This document shows, piece after piece, positions 22,609 to 30,371 of a stretch of DNA of 37,624 nt (its first letter is position 1; each line of letters opens with the position of its first letter). This DNA is from Ferruginibacter sp. Its GTDB lineage: Bacteria; Bacteroidota; Bacteroidia; Chitinophagales; Chitinophagaceae. The notes below the pieces were generated by a model that saw only the letters and a program-made list of their open reading frames with translations, searched no databases and had not been told where the DNA came from. The translations under genes were made by a program, and so were the position numbers. The stretch covers positions 1 through 37,624 of the forward strand of contig NZ_JAQBNR010000027.1 in NCBI RefSeq assembly GCF_028288465.1, in the 5' to 3' direction.

Positions 22609-24321
22609 ATGAATGTACACAAACTAACGGCGTTATGTATTTTTTTGCTAATATTTATTTCGGCCACAGCACAGATTTTTCCGGCAAAAAATTACCCCCA
22701 GGGTTATTTCCAATGGCCGGTGATAGCAAGGCATGCATTGGCAGCCAACTTTGGTGAGTTAAGGCCCAATCATTACCACATGGGGCTGGATTGTAAAACT
22801 GATCAAAGAGAAAATGTTCCTGTTGTAGCGGCTGCAGAGGGCTATATCGCAAAAGTAAAAATTGAACCTTTTGGATTTGGCAGATGCATTTATATCAACC
22901 ATCCCAATGGCCTTACAACGCTCTACGCTCACCTGAATGATTTTTATCCTGCGTTGGAGAAATACATTACCAGCCTGCAATACAGTCAGCAGAGCTGGAA
23001 AATATTTGTCGATATACCCGAAGGATTATTCCCTGTTAAGAAAGGTCAGCAAATTGCATTTAGTGGCAATACCGGTGGATCCCAGGGACCGCACACACAT
23101 TTTGAAATAAGGGATACCAAAACGGACAAGGTACTTAACCCGTTTTTATTCGGCATGGGTTTACCCGATAACATTCCACCCGATATTTTCCGCGTAGCCA
23201 TGTATGACCGCTGTCTCAGCACCTATGAACAGAGCCCAAAGTTTTACAATCTTAAAAAAGAGAACGGCATATATACCATTCCTGCGGTAATCATTACCAA
23301 TACAGATAAGGTTAGTTTCGCAATTGCAGCCACGGATCGCTTTAGTGGGTCGCCTCACAAATATGGCATTTACGAAGCCTCGTTATCCAATGACGAACGC
23401 CCTGTAATTGGTTTCCAGATAGACAGCATCAGTTACGATGAAACACGGTACGTGAATGCACAAATCGATTATAAATTACGCAGTGATGGCGGGCCTTTTT
23501 TACAGCATTTGAGCAGGTTGCCCGGTTATCCCGAAGGTATTTATAAACAAGTGAGTGGTGATGGCGTTATTGATCTTACCGACGATAGTACACACGCCAT
23601 CAAAATAGAAGTAAAAGATGCAGCTGGCAATAGTTCTATCTTAAAATTTAATATAAAAAGAGGTACTTCAGTACAACCAAAAACAATGTCCGGCATTGCG
23701 GCTGCTCCTTCGCAAACAGCGTTCAGACCTGGATTTGTGAATATTTTTGAAAACGAAAAAATTTGTGCTTACCTGCCCGAGCCCTGCCTGTATGACTCCT
23801 TCCGGTTTACTTACAAAGAAATTATTCCTGCGACAGGCTTTCCGGTGTACCAGGTGCACAATGCTTCCGTTCCGTTGCAAACAAAATTTTCCCTGATGAT
23901 AAAAAACAGCAATGCTCTTTATCCGGATAAAATGGTAATGCACCGTTTTGCGAATGGTAAAAATGATTATGCAAAAGCCGTTCACAATGATGGCTGGTAC
24001 ACTGCTTCATTTAAAGCATTCGGTAATTTTCAATTGCTGCAGGATACGGTACCGCCTGCTATAACGCCTATTGGTTTCAGGGAAGGTATGAATGTTGCTA
24101 AACTAAACCGGCTGGCTTTTGTTATTACAGATGCAACAGAAGAGCTGCAAAATTTTTCAGCAATGCTGGATGGCAAATGGCTGCGGTTCAGCAATGATAA
24201 AGGCAGAACCTTCATTTATAAACTGGATGAACATTGCGGGCCCGGTAAGCATGAACTAAAGATTAGTGTTGCAGATTGTGCAGGAAACACAACAGAAAAA
24301 TGGTATCATTTCAGCAGATAA
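22609..24321 (+). CDS. Secreted M23-family metallopeptidase (peptidoglycan endopeptidase)
   Basis: A 570-residue exported protein with a signal peptide (MNVHKLTALCIFLLIFISATAQ). The LytM/M23 domain is at about residues 45-185 and has the zinc ligands His57 and Asp61 (YHMGLD) and His164 of HTHFEI, with His162 as the catalytic His. Typical blocks are PVVAAAEGYIAKV, GRCIYINHPNGLTTLYAHL and KKGQQIAFSGNTGGSQGPHTHFEIRD. The 385 residues that follow are beta-rich, with Ig-like stretches such as DDSTHAIKIEVKDAAGNSS and HELKISVADCAGNTTEKWYHF. Such proteins cleave peptide cross-links in the cell wall or processed surface proteins. It heads a plus-strand run with bcp, a mini-zincin and a subtilase. Confidence 0.92.
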   Translation: MNVHKLTALCIFLLIFISATAQIFPAKNYPQGYFQWPVIARHALAANFGELRPNHYHMGLDCKTDQRENVPVVAAAEGYIAKVKIEPFGFGRCIYINHPNGLTTLYAHLNDFYPALEKYITSLQYSQQSWKIFVDIPEGLFPVKKGQQIAFSGNTGGSQGPHTHFEIRDTKTDKVLNPFLFGMGLPDNIPPDIFRVAMYDRCLSTYEQSPKFYNLKKENGIYTIPAVIITNTDKVSFAIAATDRFSGSPHKYGIYEASLSNDERPVIGFQIDSISYDETRYVNAQIDYKLRSDGGPFLQHLSRLPGYPEGIYKQVSGDGVIDLTDDSTHAIKIEVKDAAGNSSILKFNIKRGTSVQPKTMSGIAAAPSQTAFRPGFVNIFENEKICAYLPEPCLYDSFRFTYKEIIPATGFPVYQVHNASVPLQTKFSLMIKNSNALYPDKMVMHRFANGKNDYAKAVHNDGWYTASFKAFGNFQLLQDTVPPAITPIGFREGMNVAKLNRLAFVITDATEELQNFSAMLDGKWLRFSNDKGRTFIYKLDEHCGPGKHELKISVADCAGNTTEKWYHFSR

Positions 24322-24363
24322 TTTTTTATAAACAGAACGAGATAAAACCATCAAAAAATAAAA

Positions 24364-24834
24364 ATGGCCATACCAGCAGAAGGAAAAAAAGCGCCGGCAT
24401 TTACCGGGACAGATCAAAACGGAAATAAGGTTTCATTAGCATCCCTTAAAGGGCAAAAAGTTGTATTGTATTTTTATCCACAGGATGATACACCTACCTG
24501 TACCGAACAGGCTTGTAACCTGCGGGATAATTTTGGTGCTTTAAAAAACGCTGGTTTTACTGTTATCGGTATTAGTCCGGATGAGGCAGCCAAGCACAAA
24601 AAATTTGAAACAAAGTACCAGCTGCCGTTTACATTGATCGCCGATCCTGAACATGCCATCATAGATAGATATGGAGTTTGGGGCGATAAGCAGCTGTTTG
24701 GCAGAAAGTACCAGGGCTTAATACGCACCACATTTTTAATTGATGAAAACGGCATTATCAAAAAGGTATTTTTAAAGCCCAAAAGCAAACAACACACCGA
24801 AGAAATTTTAAACGCCTGGAAAGCAATTGGCTAA
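24364..24834 (+). CDS. bcp: Thioredoxin-dependent peroxiredoxin, BCP type
   Basis: A 156-residue cytosolic thiol peroxidase of the BCP/PrxQ class that reduces hydrogen peroxide and organic hydroperoxides. The motif DDTPTCTEQACNLRDNF holds the peroxidatic Cys46 and the resolving Cys51 five residues later, as in atypical two-Cys PrxQ enzymes. Other matches are VVLYFYPQ, VIGISPDEAAKHKKFETKY, LPFTLIADPEHAIIDRYGVWG and IRTTFLIDENGIIKKVF. The length is normal. It starts 42 bases after the M23 gene, and its last codons overlap the start of the following gene. Confidence 0.96.
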   Translation: MAIPAEGKKAPAFTGTDQNGNKVSLASLKGQKVVLYFYPQDDTPTCTEQACNLRDNFGALKNAGFTVIGISPDEAAKHKKFETKYQLPFTLIADPEHAIIDRYGVWGDKQLFGRKYQGLIRTTFLIDENGIIKKVFLKPKSKQHTEEILNAWKAIG

Positions 24835-25123
24835 AGACAGTTTTATCATAAAAGAAAATTCGTGGCTGGCGAAGATTGCCGCAAAAAAATTACGCTCATC
24901 AGCTGTAGCCATGGTGATAGGCAATACGATTCATTTACACAATACCACTGCCGGTGATTTTTTACAAGATCATCGGTGGGTAAAGCACGAGCTATGCCAT
25001 ATCAGGCAATACAAGCAGCATGGCACGACAGGCTTTATTGTAAAATACCTGTGGGAGAGCCTGAAAAAGGGTTATTACAATAACCGCTTTGAAGTGGAAG
25101 CAAGATCAGCTGAAAATGAATAG
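24827..25123 (+). CDS. Small HExxH protein (minimal gluzincin-like), TTG start
   Basis: A 98-residue protein whose TTG start overlaps the end of bcp by 8 bases, so it is translationally coupled. It carries His54-Glu55-Leu-Cys-His58 (HELCHIRQYKQHG) and, about 30 residues on, FEVEARSAE, where Glu89 or Glu91 could be the third zinc ligand. That spacing is like the small DUF4157/M48-like peptidases. There is no signal peptide; a hydrophobic segment FIVKYLWESLKKGYY lies between the two motifs. It is short for an active protease, so it may be a minimal metal-binding protein. The neighbouring peroxiredoxin suggests coupling but no clear pathway. Confidence 0.75.
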   Translation: MAKDSFIIKENSWLAKIAAKKLRSSAVAMVIGNTIHLHNTTAGDFLQDHRWVKHELCHIRQYKQHGTTGFIVKYLWESLKKGYYNNRFEVEARSAENE

Positions 25124-25150
25124 TTGTATATTTATTGTTCATTTTCTTTC

Positions 25151-28003
25151 ATGCTTACTTTTTTGAAATACCTTTTTTTACTTACGCTTATTGCAGCCGG
25201 AATTAAAGCAACGGCGCAGCAATCTGGCGAAGCATCTCTTAAGGCTTATACAGATTTTATTGATGCAGACTCTTCATCAAAAGTCAACAATCTGCAACAA
25301 CAGTTTTACATAATTTGCGTACCATCGGGAAAAATAAAGGCATTAATTAAGCACAGTTCCGTTCGTATTCAACGGCAGCTAAATGATTCCGTTTATATTA
25401 TTGGTTCAGATAAACCGGTTGATAAATCTGATTTCAACTGGATAAAAAAAGCTGCGGCAAATTGGAAATTGTCGCCAGCTGTTTTATGGCAGCAAAAAAG
25501 TCAGCAGCTAAATTTTCCAAATTCTTTTGTAGTAAACATTGCTGCTGGTACAGATCTCTTGAATTTTAAAAAAGAAAAGAAACTTTCATTCACAAGTACA
25601 CCGGATGAAAACATTTTTATTTCAACAATCAATACCGTGGCAGATTTTAATAAAATGCTACAGGATAACAGCATCATTTTTATAGGATTTAATAACCGGC
25701 ATCCAAAAGAAGAATTGCAGATTAATGATCTTGATTTAAGTGTGAATAAAATTAGTTTATTGCATAGCAGGTTGCCTTTTTTAGATGGTGCGGGCACCAC
25801 CATTTCCATCAAAGAGAATTTACCGGATACAACTGATATTGATTTTTCGGCAAGGTATCAGTATAATCCTTTGGCTGCAAAAGTTGTGTCATCTCATGCG
25901 TCCATTATGGCTACAATGGCTGCAGGTGCCGGTAACAGCTGGTATTTGGGTAAAGGCGTTGCCAACGCAGCAACAATTACCTCCTCTGACTTCAGCAACC
26001 TGCTTCCTGATATCGATGCCAGTTACAGGAAATCACAAATCACTGTACAAAACCATTCTTATGGCGTTGGCATAGAAAATTTTTATGGCGCAGATGCTAC
26101 CGCGTATGATGCCAGTGCCCTTAAAAATGATAGTCTTTTATTTGTTTTTTCCGCCGGCAATTTTGGTACTGCTGCTGCTCCGGCTTCGGCCACTTATGCT
26201 GGTCTGCCAGGCTATGCAAATATTTCCGGCAGTTTTAAAATGGCTAAGAATATTATTACCGTTGGAGCGGTAGATTCTTTTGAAAATGTAGCCAGTGCCA
26301 GCTCCCGGGGACCTGCGTATGATGGAAGAATAAAACCGGAAATGGTGGCCTATGGAGAAGATGGTACATCAGGTGCTGCTGCCCTGGTATCGGGCACAGC
26401 CGCTGTTTTGCAACAGGCTTATGCAAGCACACACAACGGCAAGCTTCCCTCAGCTGCCTTAATAAAAGCCGTTTTACTAAACAGTGCGGATGATGTTGAC
26501 AAAAAGGGAATTGATTACACGGCTGGTTATGGCAACCTGAATGCAATGAAAGCGGCACAGGATTTACTCAGTGCAAAGTATTTTTCTGGCACGGTGACTA
26601 ACAACAGCAGTAATGAATTTTCGATTACCATGCCGCCCGGCATCAGCAAAGCCAAATTCATGCTTGTATGGAATGATGTTCCGGCCTTGCCAAATGCGTA
26701 CAAAGCGCTTGTAAATGATCTTGATTTGGAACTGCAGTTGCCGGCAACCAGCCAGTCCTGGAAACCGTGGGTTTTAAACAGTTTTGCCAATGCTGATTCG
26801 TTATCTGCATTACCAATTCGCAAAAGAGATAGTCTTAACACAGTTGAACAAATCACCCTGGATAATCCAGCCGCAGGCGATTATAAAATTGTTGTAAACG
26901 GCTTTGCTGTAAACGAAACAGGCCAGTCTTTTTACATCGCTTACGAATTGGATACAACCAATAATTTTTCGTGGCATTTTCCATCGACGGGAGATAATCT
27001 TTTTCCCGGCACAGCAAATATCATTCGCTGGACTACCGATATTCCTTTTGCCAACGCCCGGTTATTTTACAGTTTGAATAAGGGAAGTAACTGGATTGCA
27101 ATTGACAGTTCAGTCAATACCGGCAATCCATATTTTTACTGGACCGTGCCGGATACCAATGCGCTGGCCGTTTTGAAAATGCAAACCAATACCGGTGATT
27201 TTCTAACCGATACATTCACCATAAGTAAAAAAATAAATTTTAAAACAGGCTTTAATTGTGCTGATTCGGTTTTGTATTTCTGGAACAAATTATCCGGCGT
27301 AAACAGCTACCGGTTATTTAGCCTGCAAGACAAAACGCTTCAACCGGTTGCTATTACCAGCGATACGCAATTCGTGTTCAACAAAATAAATTTATCCCGG
27401 CACCAGTTTGCCGTAGCGCCCATAATTGGCGGTAAAGAAGGTGTAAAAAGTTATACGATAGACTATACGTTGCAGGGTGTAGATTGTTATATAAATAATT
27501 TCTTAGCTGATATGCAACCCGATCAAACAGCTACCATTCAATTGGTGTTGGGAACAGATTATCTGATAAAAAAAATTATGTTTGAAAAATTAGTGTCCGG
27601 CGCGTTTACAGGTTTTAAAGAAATACATAACATTGGTGCATTGGCCTTTACCGCCACTGATAACAGCCTGCATAAGGGTGTCAATACTTATCGGGTTCGG
27701 ATTGAATTGAAAGATGGCAGAATTATTTACAGCGCCGCAACAGATATTTTCTATTTTAACAATACTGAAGTTGTAATTTATCCAAATCCCGTTACTCAGG
27801 GGCACAACATTACAATTCGAATGAACGCTTTGCAAAATCAATGGATAAAAATTACGGATGTTGCCGGTAGAATAGTTTATAATCAACAGACCAATTCCAC
27901 TATTGTACAGTTGCCGGTTAGCTTTTCAAAGGGAATATATTTTATTGCAGTTAGTAACCCGGAAACCAATCTCACTAATACTTTCAAAATTTTTGTTCAA
28001 TAA
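25151..28003 (+). CDS. Subtilisin-like (S8) peptidase exported by the type IX secretion system
   Basis: The ATG at 25151 gives 950 residues with a signal peptide (MLTFLKYLFLLTLIAAGIKATAQ). The S8 domain is at about residues 205-475. Catalytic His249 lies in SSHASIMATMAAG, the oxyanion Asn337 in VFSAGNFG and Ser407 in GTSGAAALVSGTAAVL. The Asp motif is odd: GAGTTISIKENLPD has Glu222 where DTG normally sits. A Pfam-like propeptide region (about 45-190) precedes the domain. Beta-rich modules follow, with a final T9SS type A sorting domain (VVIYPNPVTQGHNITI, then ITDVAGRIVYN and FSKGIYFIAVSN), so it is passed through the outer membrane and anchored or released. It follows the mini-zincin by 27 bases. 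Confidence 0.9.
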   Translation: MLTFLKYLFLLTLIAAGIKATAQQSGEASLKAYTDFIDADSSSKVNNLQQQFYIICVPSGKIKALIKHSSVRIQRQLNDSVYIIGSDKPVDKSDFNWIKKAAANWKLSPAVLWQQKSQQLNFPNSFVVNIAAGTDLLNFKKEKKLSFTSTPDENIFISTINTVADFNKMLQDNSIIFIGFNNRHPKEELQINDLDLSVNKISLLHSRLPFLDGAGTTISIKENLPDTTDIDFSARYQYNPLAAKVVSSHASIMATMAAGAGNSWYLGKGVANAATITSSDFSNLLPDIDASYRKSQITVQNHSYGVGIENFYGADATAYDASALKNDSLLFVFSAGNFGTAAAPASATYAGLPGYANISGSFKMAKNIITVGAVDSFENVASASSRGPAYDGRIKPEMVAYGEDGTSGAAALVSGTAAVLQQAYASTHNGKLPSAALIKAVLLNSADDVDKKGIDYTAGYGNLNAMKAAQDLLSAKYFSGTVTNNSSNEFSITMPPGISKAKFMLVWNDVPALPNAYKALVNDLDLELQLPATSQSWKPWVLNSFANADSLSALPIRKRDSLNTVEQITLDNPAAGDYKIVVNGFAVNETGQSFYIAYELDTTNNFSWHFPSTGDNLFPGTANIIRWTTDIPFANARLFYSLNKGSNWIAIDSSVNTGNPYFYWTVPDTNALAVLKMQTNTGDFLTDTFTISKKINFKTGFNCADSVLYFWNKLSGVNSYRLFSLQDKTLQPVAITSDTQFVFNKINLSRHQFAVAPIIGGKEGVKSYTIDYTLQGVDCYINNFLADMQPDQTATIQLVLGTDYLIKKIMFEKLVSGAFTGFKEIHNIGALAFTATDNSLHKGVNTYRVRIELKDGRIIYSAATDIFYFNNTEVVIYPNPVTQGHNITIRMNALQNQWIKITDVAGRIVYNQQTNSTIVQLPVSFSKGIYFIAVSNPETNLTNTFKIFVQ

Positions 28004-28102
28004 ATAACGGGGATAAAAAATAAAAGCCTTCTTTTAATTTTTATCAAATTTTTAACCTAATTTTTAACTTCAAATTAATTATTCATTAAAAAATACTCTT
28101 TT

Positions 28103-28936
28103 ATGAAGAAAGTCTTACTACATCTGATGCTGGTATCAGCAATTACGTTCAGCGTAAGTTCATGTAAAAAAACAGCAACCACTGATGTGCCCGCTACTGA
28201 TGAGATTTCAGCTGAAACAAAAGCAAAAATCGCCCAACTTGGTTTTGGAACAAGTGATGTTAAAAAAACAGAAGATGGATACCTGGTTGAAGGGGACATC
28301 AACCTGACGGATGAGCTTTTAAACAGCACTCCGAGTCAGATGTTGGTTAGAGTTGGTAATGCTGAGCAATACCGCACCACAAATTTAATTACGCCAGCCG
28401 CCGGCCGGGTGTATACAATATTGGTAAGCAATTTAACAAGCGCCTTTGAGCAAGGAACTGATTTGGCCATTGCCCGCTATAATGCATTGGGTTTAAAATT
28501 TACGTTCCAGAGGATAACATCAGGTACTCCGGATATTACCGTTCTTGGATTTAATCAAAGACCAAGAGGAGGTTATATTACACTCGGATCTTCAGGTTTT
28601 CCCACTTCAACAGGTGCTCCATACAATACCATAAAAATGAACACCAATGCCCAGGCCTATGGAACCAACCCAGATGTTAAGTACGTAGGCAGCGTGCTGC
28701 AACATGAACTGGGACATTGTATAGGAATGCGCCATACAGATTATTATGATAGGAGTATTAGTTGCGGTGGTGCTACAAGCAACGAAGGCGCATCTACCGT
28801 TGGCGCTATTTTGATACCCGGGACACCTTCTACAGCTACCCTGGCCGCGGCATCCTGGATGCTGGCCTGCTCAAATGGAGGTGACCGTACATTTAATTCC
28901 GCTGACGTTACCGGACTAAATTACCTTTACAAATAA
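28103..28936 (+). CDS. M57-type (dual-action HEIGH) zinc metallopeptidase, lipoprotein
   Basis: A 277-residue product with a lipoprotein signal peptide; the lipobox VSSC places Cys21 at +1, so it is anchored in a membrane. The zinc site is metzincin-like: His201-Glu202-Leu-Gly-His205 and His211 in HELGHCIGMRH, fitting HExxHxxGxxH. The N-terminal part (about 30-100) is a charged propeptide-like region. The domain after it has ILVSNLTSAFEQGTDLAIARYNALGLKFTF, which resembles the start of M57 domains. The C-terminal stretch has SWMLACSNGGDRTFNSADVTGLNYLY. It is 100 bases after the subtilase and closed by a hairpin, so it could be separately transcribed. The substrate is unknown. Confidence 0.88.
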   Translation: MKKVLLHLMLVSAITFSVSSCKKTATTDVPATDEISAETKAKIAQLGFGTSDVKKTEDGYLVEGDINLTDELLNSTPSQMLVRVGNAEQYRTTNLITPAAGRVYTILVSNLTSAFEQGTDLAIARYNALGLKFTFQRITSGTPDITVLGFNQRPRGGYITLGSSGFPTSTGAPYNTIKMNTNAQAYGTNPDVKYVGSVLQHELGHCIGMRHTDYYDRSISCGGATSNEGASTVGAILIPGTPSTATLAAASWMLACSNGGDRTFNSADVTGLNYLYK

Positions 28937-28954
28937 CATCAGTATAAAATCTAT

Positions 28955-28982
28955 AAACGGGTTGTCAAATGGCAACCCGTTT
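28955..28982. terminator. Hairpin between convergent M57 peptidase and birA genes
   Basis: AAACGGGTTG (28955-28964) pairs perfectly with CAACCCGTTT (28973-28982), loop 8 bases. It ends 46 bases after the M57 stop and just before the birA stop at 28984. T-tracts are weak on both strands, so it may work for either or both genes. Confidence 0.65.
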
Positions 28983-28983
28983 G

Positions 28984-29769
28984 TTATAAAAGCCATTCCA
29001 CTTCTCCAAAACCAAATAAATTATCAATCAGGTCTACTGTAAACAGTTGCCCGCTTTCTGTTACCTCTTTGATAGTGGTTGAGAAAACAATGTTTCCTTT
29101 TTTTAGTTGCACAGCTTGATTTCTTTTAAAAAGGCGTTCATTATAGCGCTGTAAAATTTTTTCAAAAGGTTCTGTCAGCAGTTGTTTGAACGAATCCAAC
29201 ACTGCCAGGTGCAATTGCTGTGCTAACACAGTTATATCAAAATCCTGCCCCGTTATTTGTTTTAATGAGATGGCTTTGTTGAGGTCATTTTCGAATATAT
29301 CCTGGTTGATATTAATGCCAATTCCTGCAACCGAATATTTCCAGTATGCACCCGAACGTGTACTGGTTTCATTTTTTTTACTGGTTAGGCCATGCCCGAT
29401 CACATTTTCGATTAAAATACCCCCTGCCTTTCTGTCACGCCAGTAAATATCATTTGGCCATTTAATAGTCGTTTCATCTCCGGCGAATGAACCAAAAAAA
29501 TCAACACAGGCCAATGCAATTGCGGCCGATAACTTAAATTGTTCATGAATATGCAGCTCAGAAGCGTCGGTTATGATACTAAGTGCGATGTTTTCTCCGT
29601 TACCCGTGTGCCATTTTTTTCCACGCTGTCCTTTTCCGCCGGTTTGGTTAAATGAAAAGTACGCATCGCCGTGTTTCGCCAAACCTGCGTGAACTTTTGC
29701 CATGGCATAGTTGTTGGTGCTGTCAACCGAATCTAAAATAATAAAGGAAGGTTTGGTTACTGGCATCAT
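28984..29769 (-). CDS. birA: Biotin--[acetyl-CoA-carboxylase] ligase, monofunctional
   Basis: It activates biotin with ATP and attaches it to the biotin carboxyl carrier protein. The product of 261 residues begins at the ATG at 29769 (MMPVTKPSFIILDSVDSTN); the frame reaches a TTG at 29787. There is no N-terminal DNA-binding domain, so it should not act as a repressor. Catalytic-core blocks are LDSVDSTNNYA, TGGKGQRGKKWH (the GRGRxG-type nucleotide loop with a lysine variant), LSIITD, the IKWPNDIYWRDRKAGGILIE block with the key lysines, and VAGIGININQ. The C-terminal SH3-like part is present (about 200-261). The gene is divergent from rsfS. Confidence 0.93.
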   Translation of the reverse strand: MMPVTKPSFIILDSVDSTNNYAMAKVHAGLAKHGDAYFSFNQTGGKGQRGKKWHTGNGENIALSIITDASELHIHEQFKLSAAIALACVDFFGSFAGDETTIKWPNDIYWRDRKAGGILIENVIGHGLTSKKNETSTRSGAYWKYSVAGIGININQDIFENDLNKAISLKQITGQDFDITVLAQQLHLAVLDSFKQLLTEPFEKILQRYNERLFKRNQAVQLKKGNIVFSTTIKEVTESGQLFTVDLIDNLFGFGEVEWLL

Positions 29770-29791
29770 ACGACGATTGGTAAACAATTAG

Positions 29792-29799
29792 TACTTTTG
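29792..29799 (+). promoter_or_regulatory. Candidate -7 box for rsfS-ftsH operon
   Basis: TACTTTTG matches TAnnTTTG exactly and lies about 110 bases upstream of the rsfS start, in the region divergent with birA. A TTG at 29777-29779 is too close (12 bases) for the usual -33 spacing, so the assignment is tentative. Confidence 0.35.
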
Positions 29800-29909
29800 T
29801 TATAATTGCAAGCTACATGCAGGCAACCGTAAAACAAAACATTCTTAGAATCGTCTACAAATATTATACATGGTAATCCATGTAATAGTTAATTAAAACA
29901 GCATATAAT

Positions 29910-30314
29910 TTGAACAATCTTACATTATTGGCCAACAGAAAAAAAAGCTCCGTTACCCGGCTTACCAAAAACAGTAAAATTTTAAAAACAATCATTCACG
30001 CCATACAGGAAAAAAAAGGTGAAAATATTGTAAGCCTGGACCTTCGTAAAATACCCGAAGCTGTTGCCGATTTTTTTATTATCTGCGAAGCTACCAATAA
30101 CACCCAATTAAAAGCTATTGCCGACTTTATAGAAGAAGATGTAAAATTAAAATGCGGCGAACCGCCTTACAAACACGAGGGGCGACAGGCACAGCAGTGG
30201 ATATTGATTGACTATGTAAATGTAGTAGTGCATGTAATGCTGCCCGAACCAAGAAAATTTTACCGGCTGGAAGAAATGTGGAGCGATGCCGCAGTAACAG
30301 AACACAACGATTAA
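29910..30314 (+). CDS. rsfS: Ribosomal silencing factor RsfS (TTG start)
   Basis: RsfS binds ribosomal protein uL14 and blocks joining of the ribosomal subunits under nutrient shortage. The 134-residue frame contains the family core: IIHAIQEKKGENIVSLDLRKIPEAVADFFIICEA, TQLKAIADFIEEDV, and the conserved HEGRQAQQWILIDYVNVVVHVMLPEPRKFYRLEEMWSDA region. There is no ATG anywhere before the core, so the start must be a non-ATG codon: TTG at 29910, or TTG at 29928 six residues later. It is divergent from birA and 57 bases upstream of ftsH, a gene order common in Bacteroidota. Confidence 0.93.
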   Translation: MNNLTLLANRKKSSVTRLTKNSKILKTIIHAIQEKKGENIVSLDLRKIPEAVADFFIICEATNNTQLKAIADFIEEDVKLKCGEPPYKHEGRQAQQWILIDYVNVVVHVMLPEPRKFYRLEEMWSDAAVTEHND

Positions 30315-30371
30315 ACCATCATAAGGCTATTTTTACAGGTAGCAATCAAATAAATACTGAAGCATAAAAAC

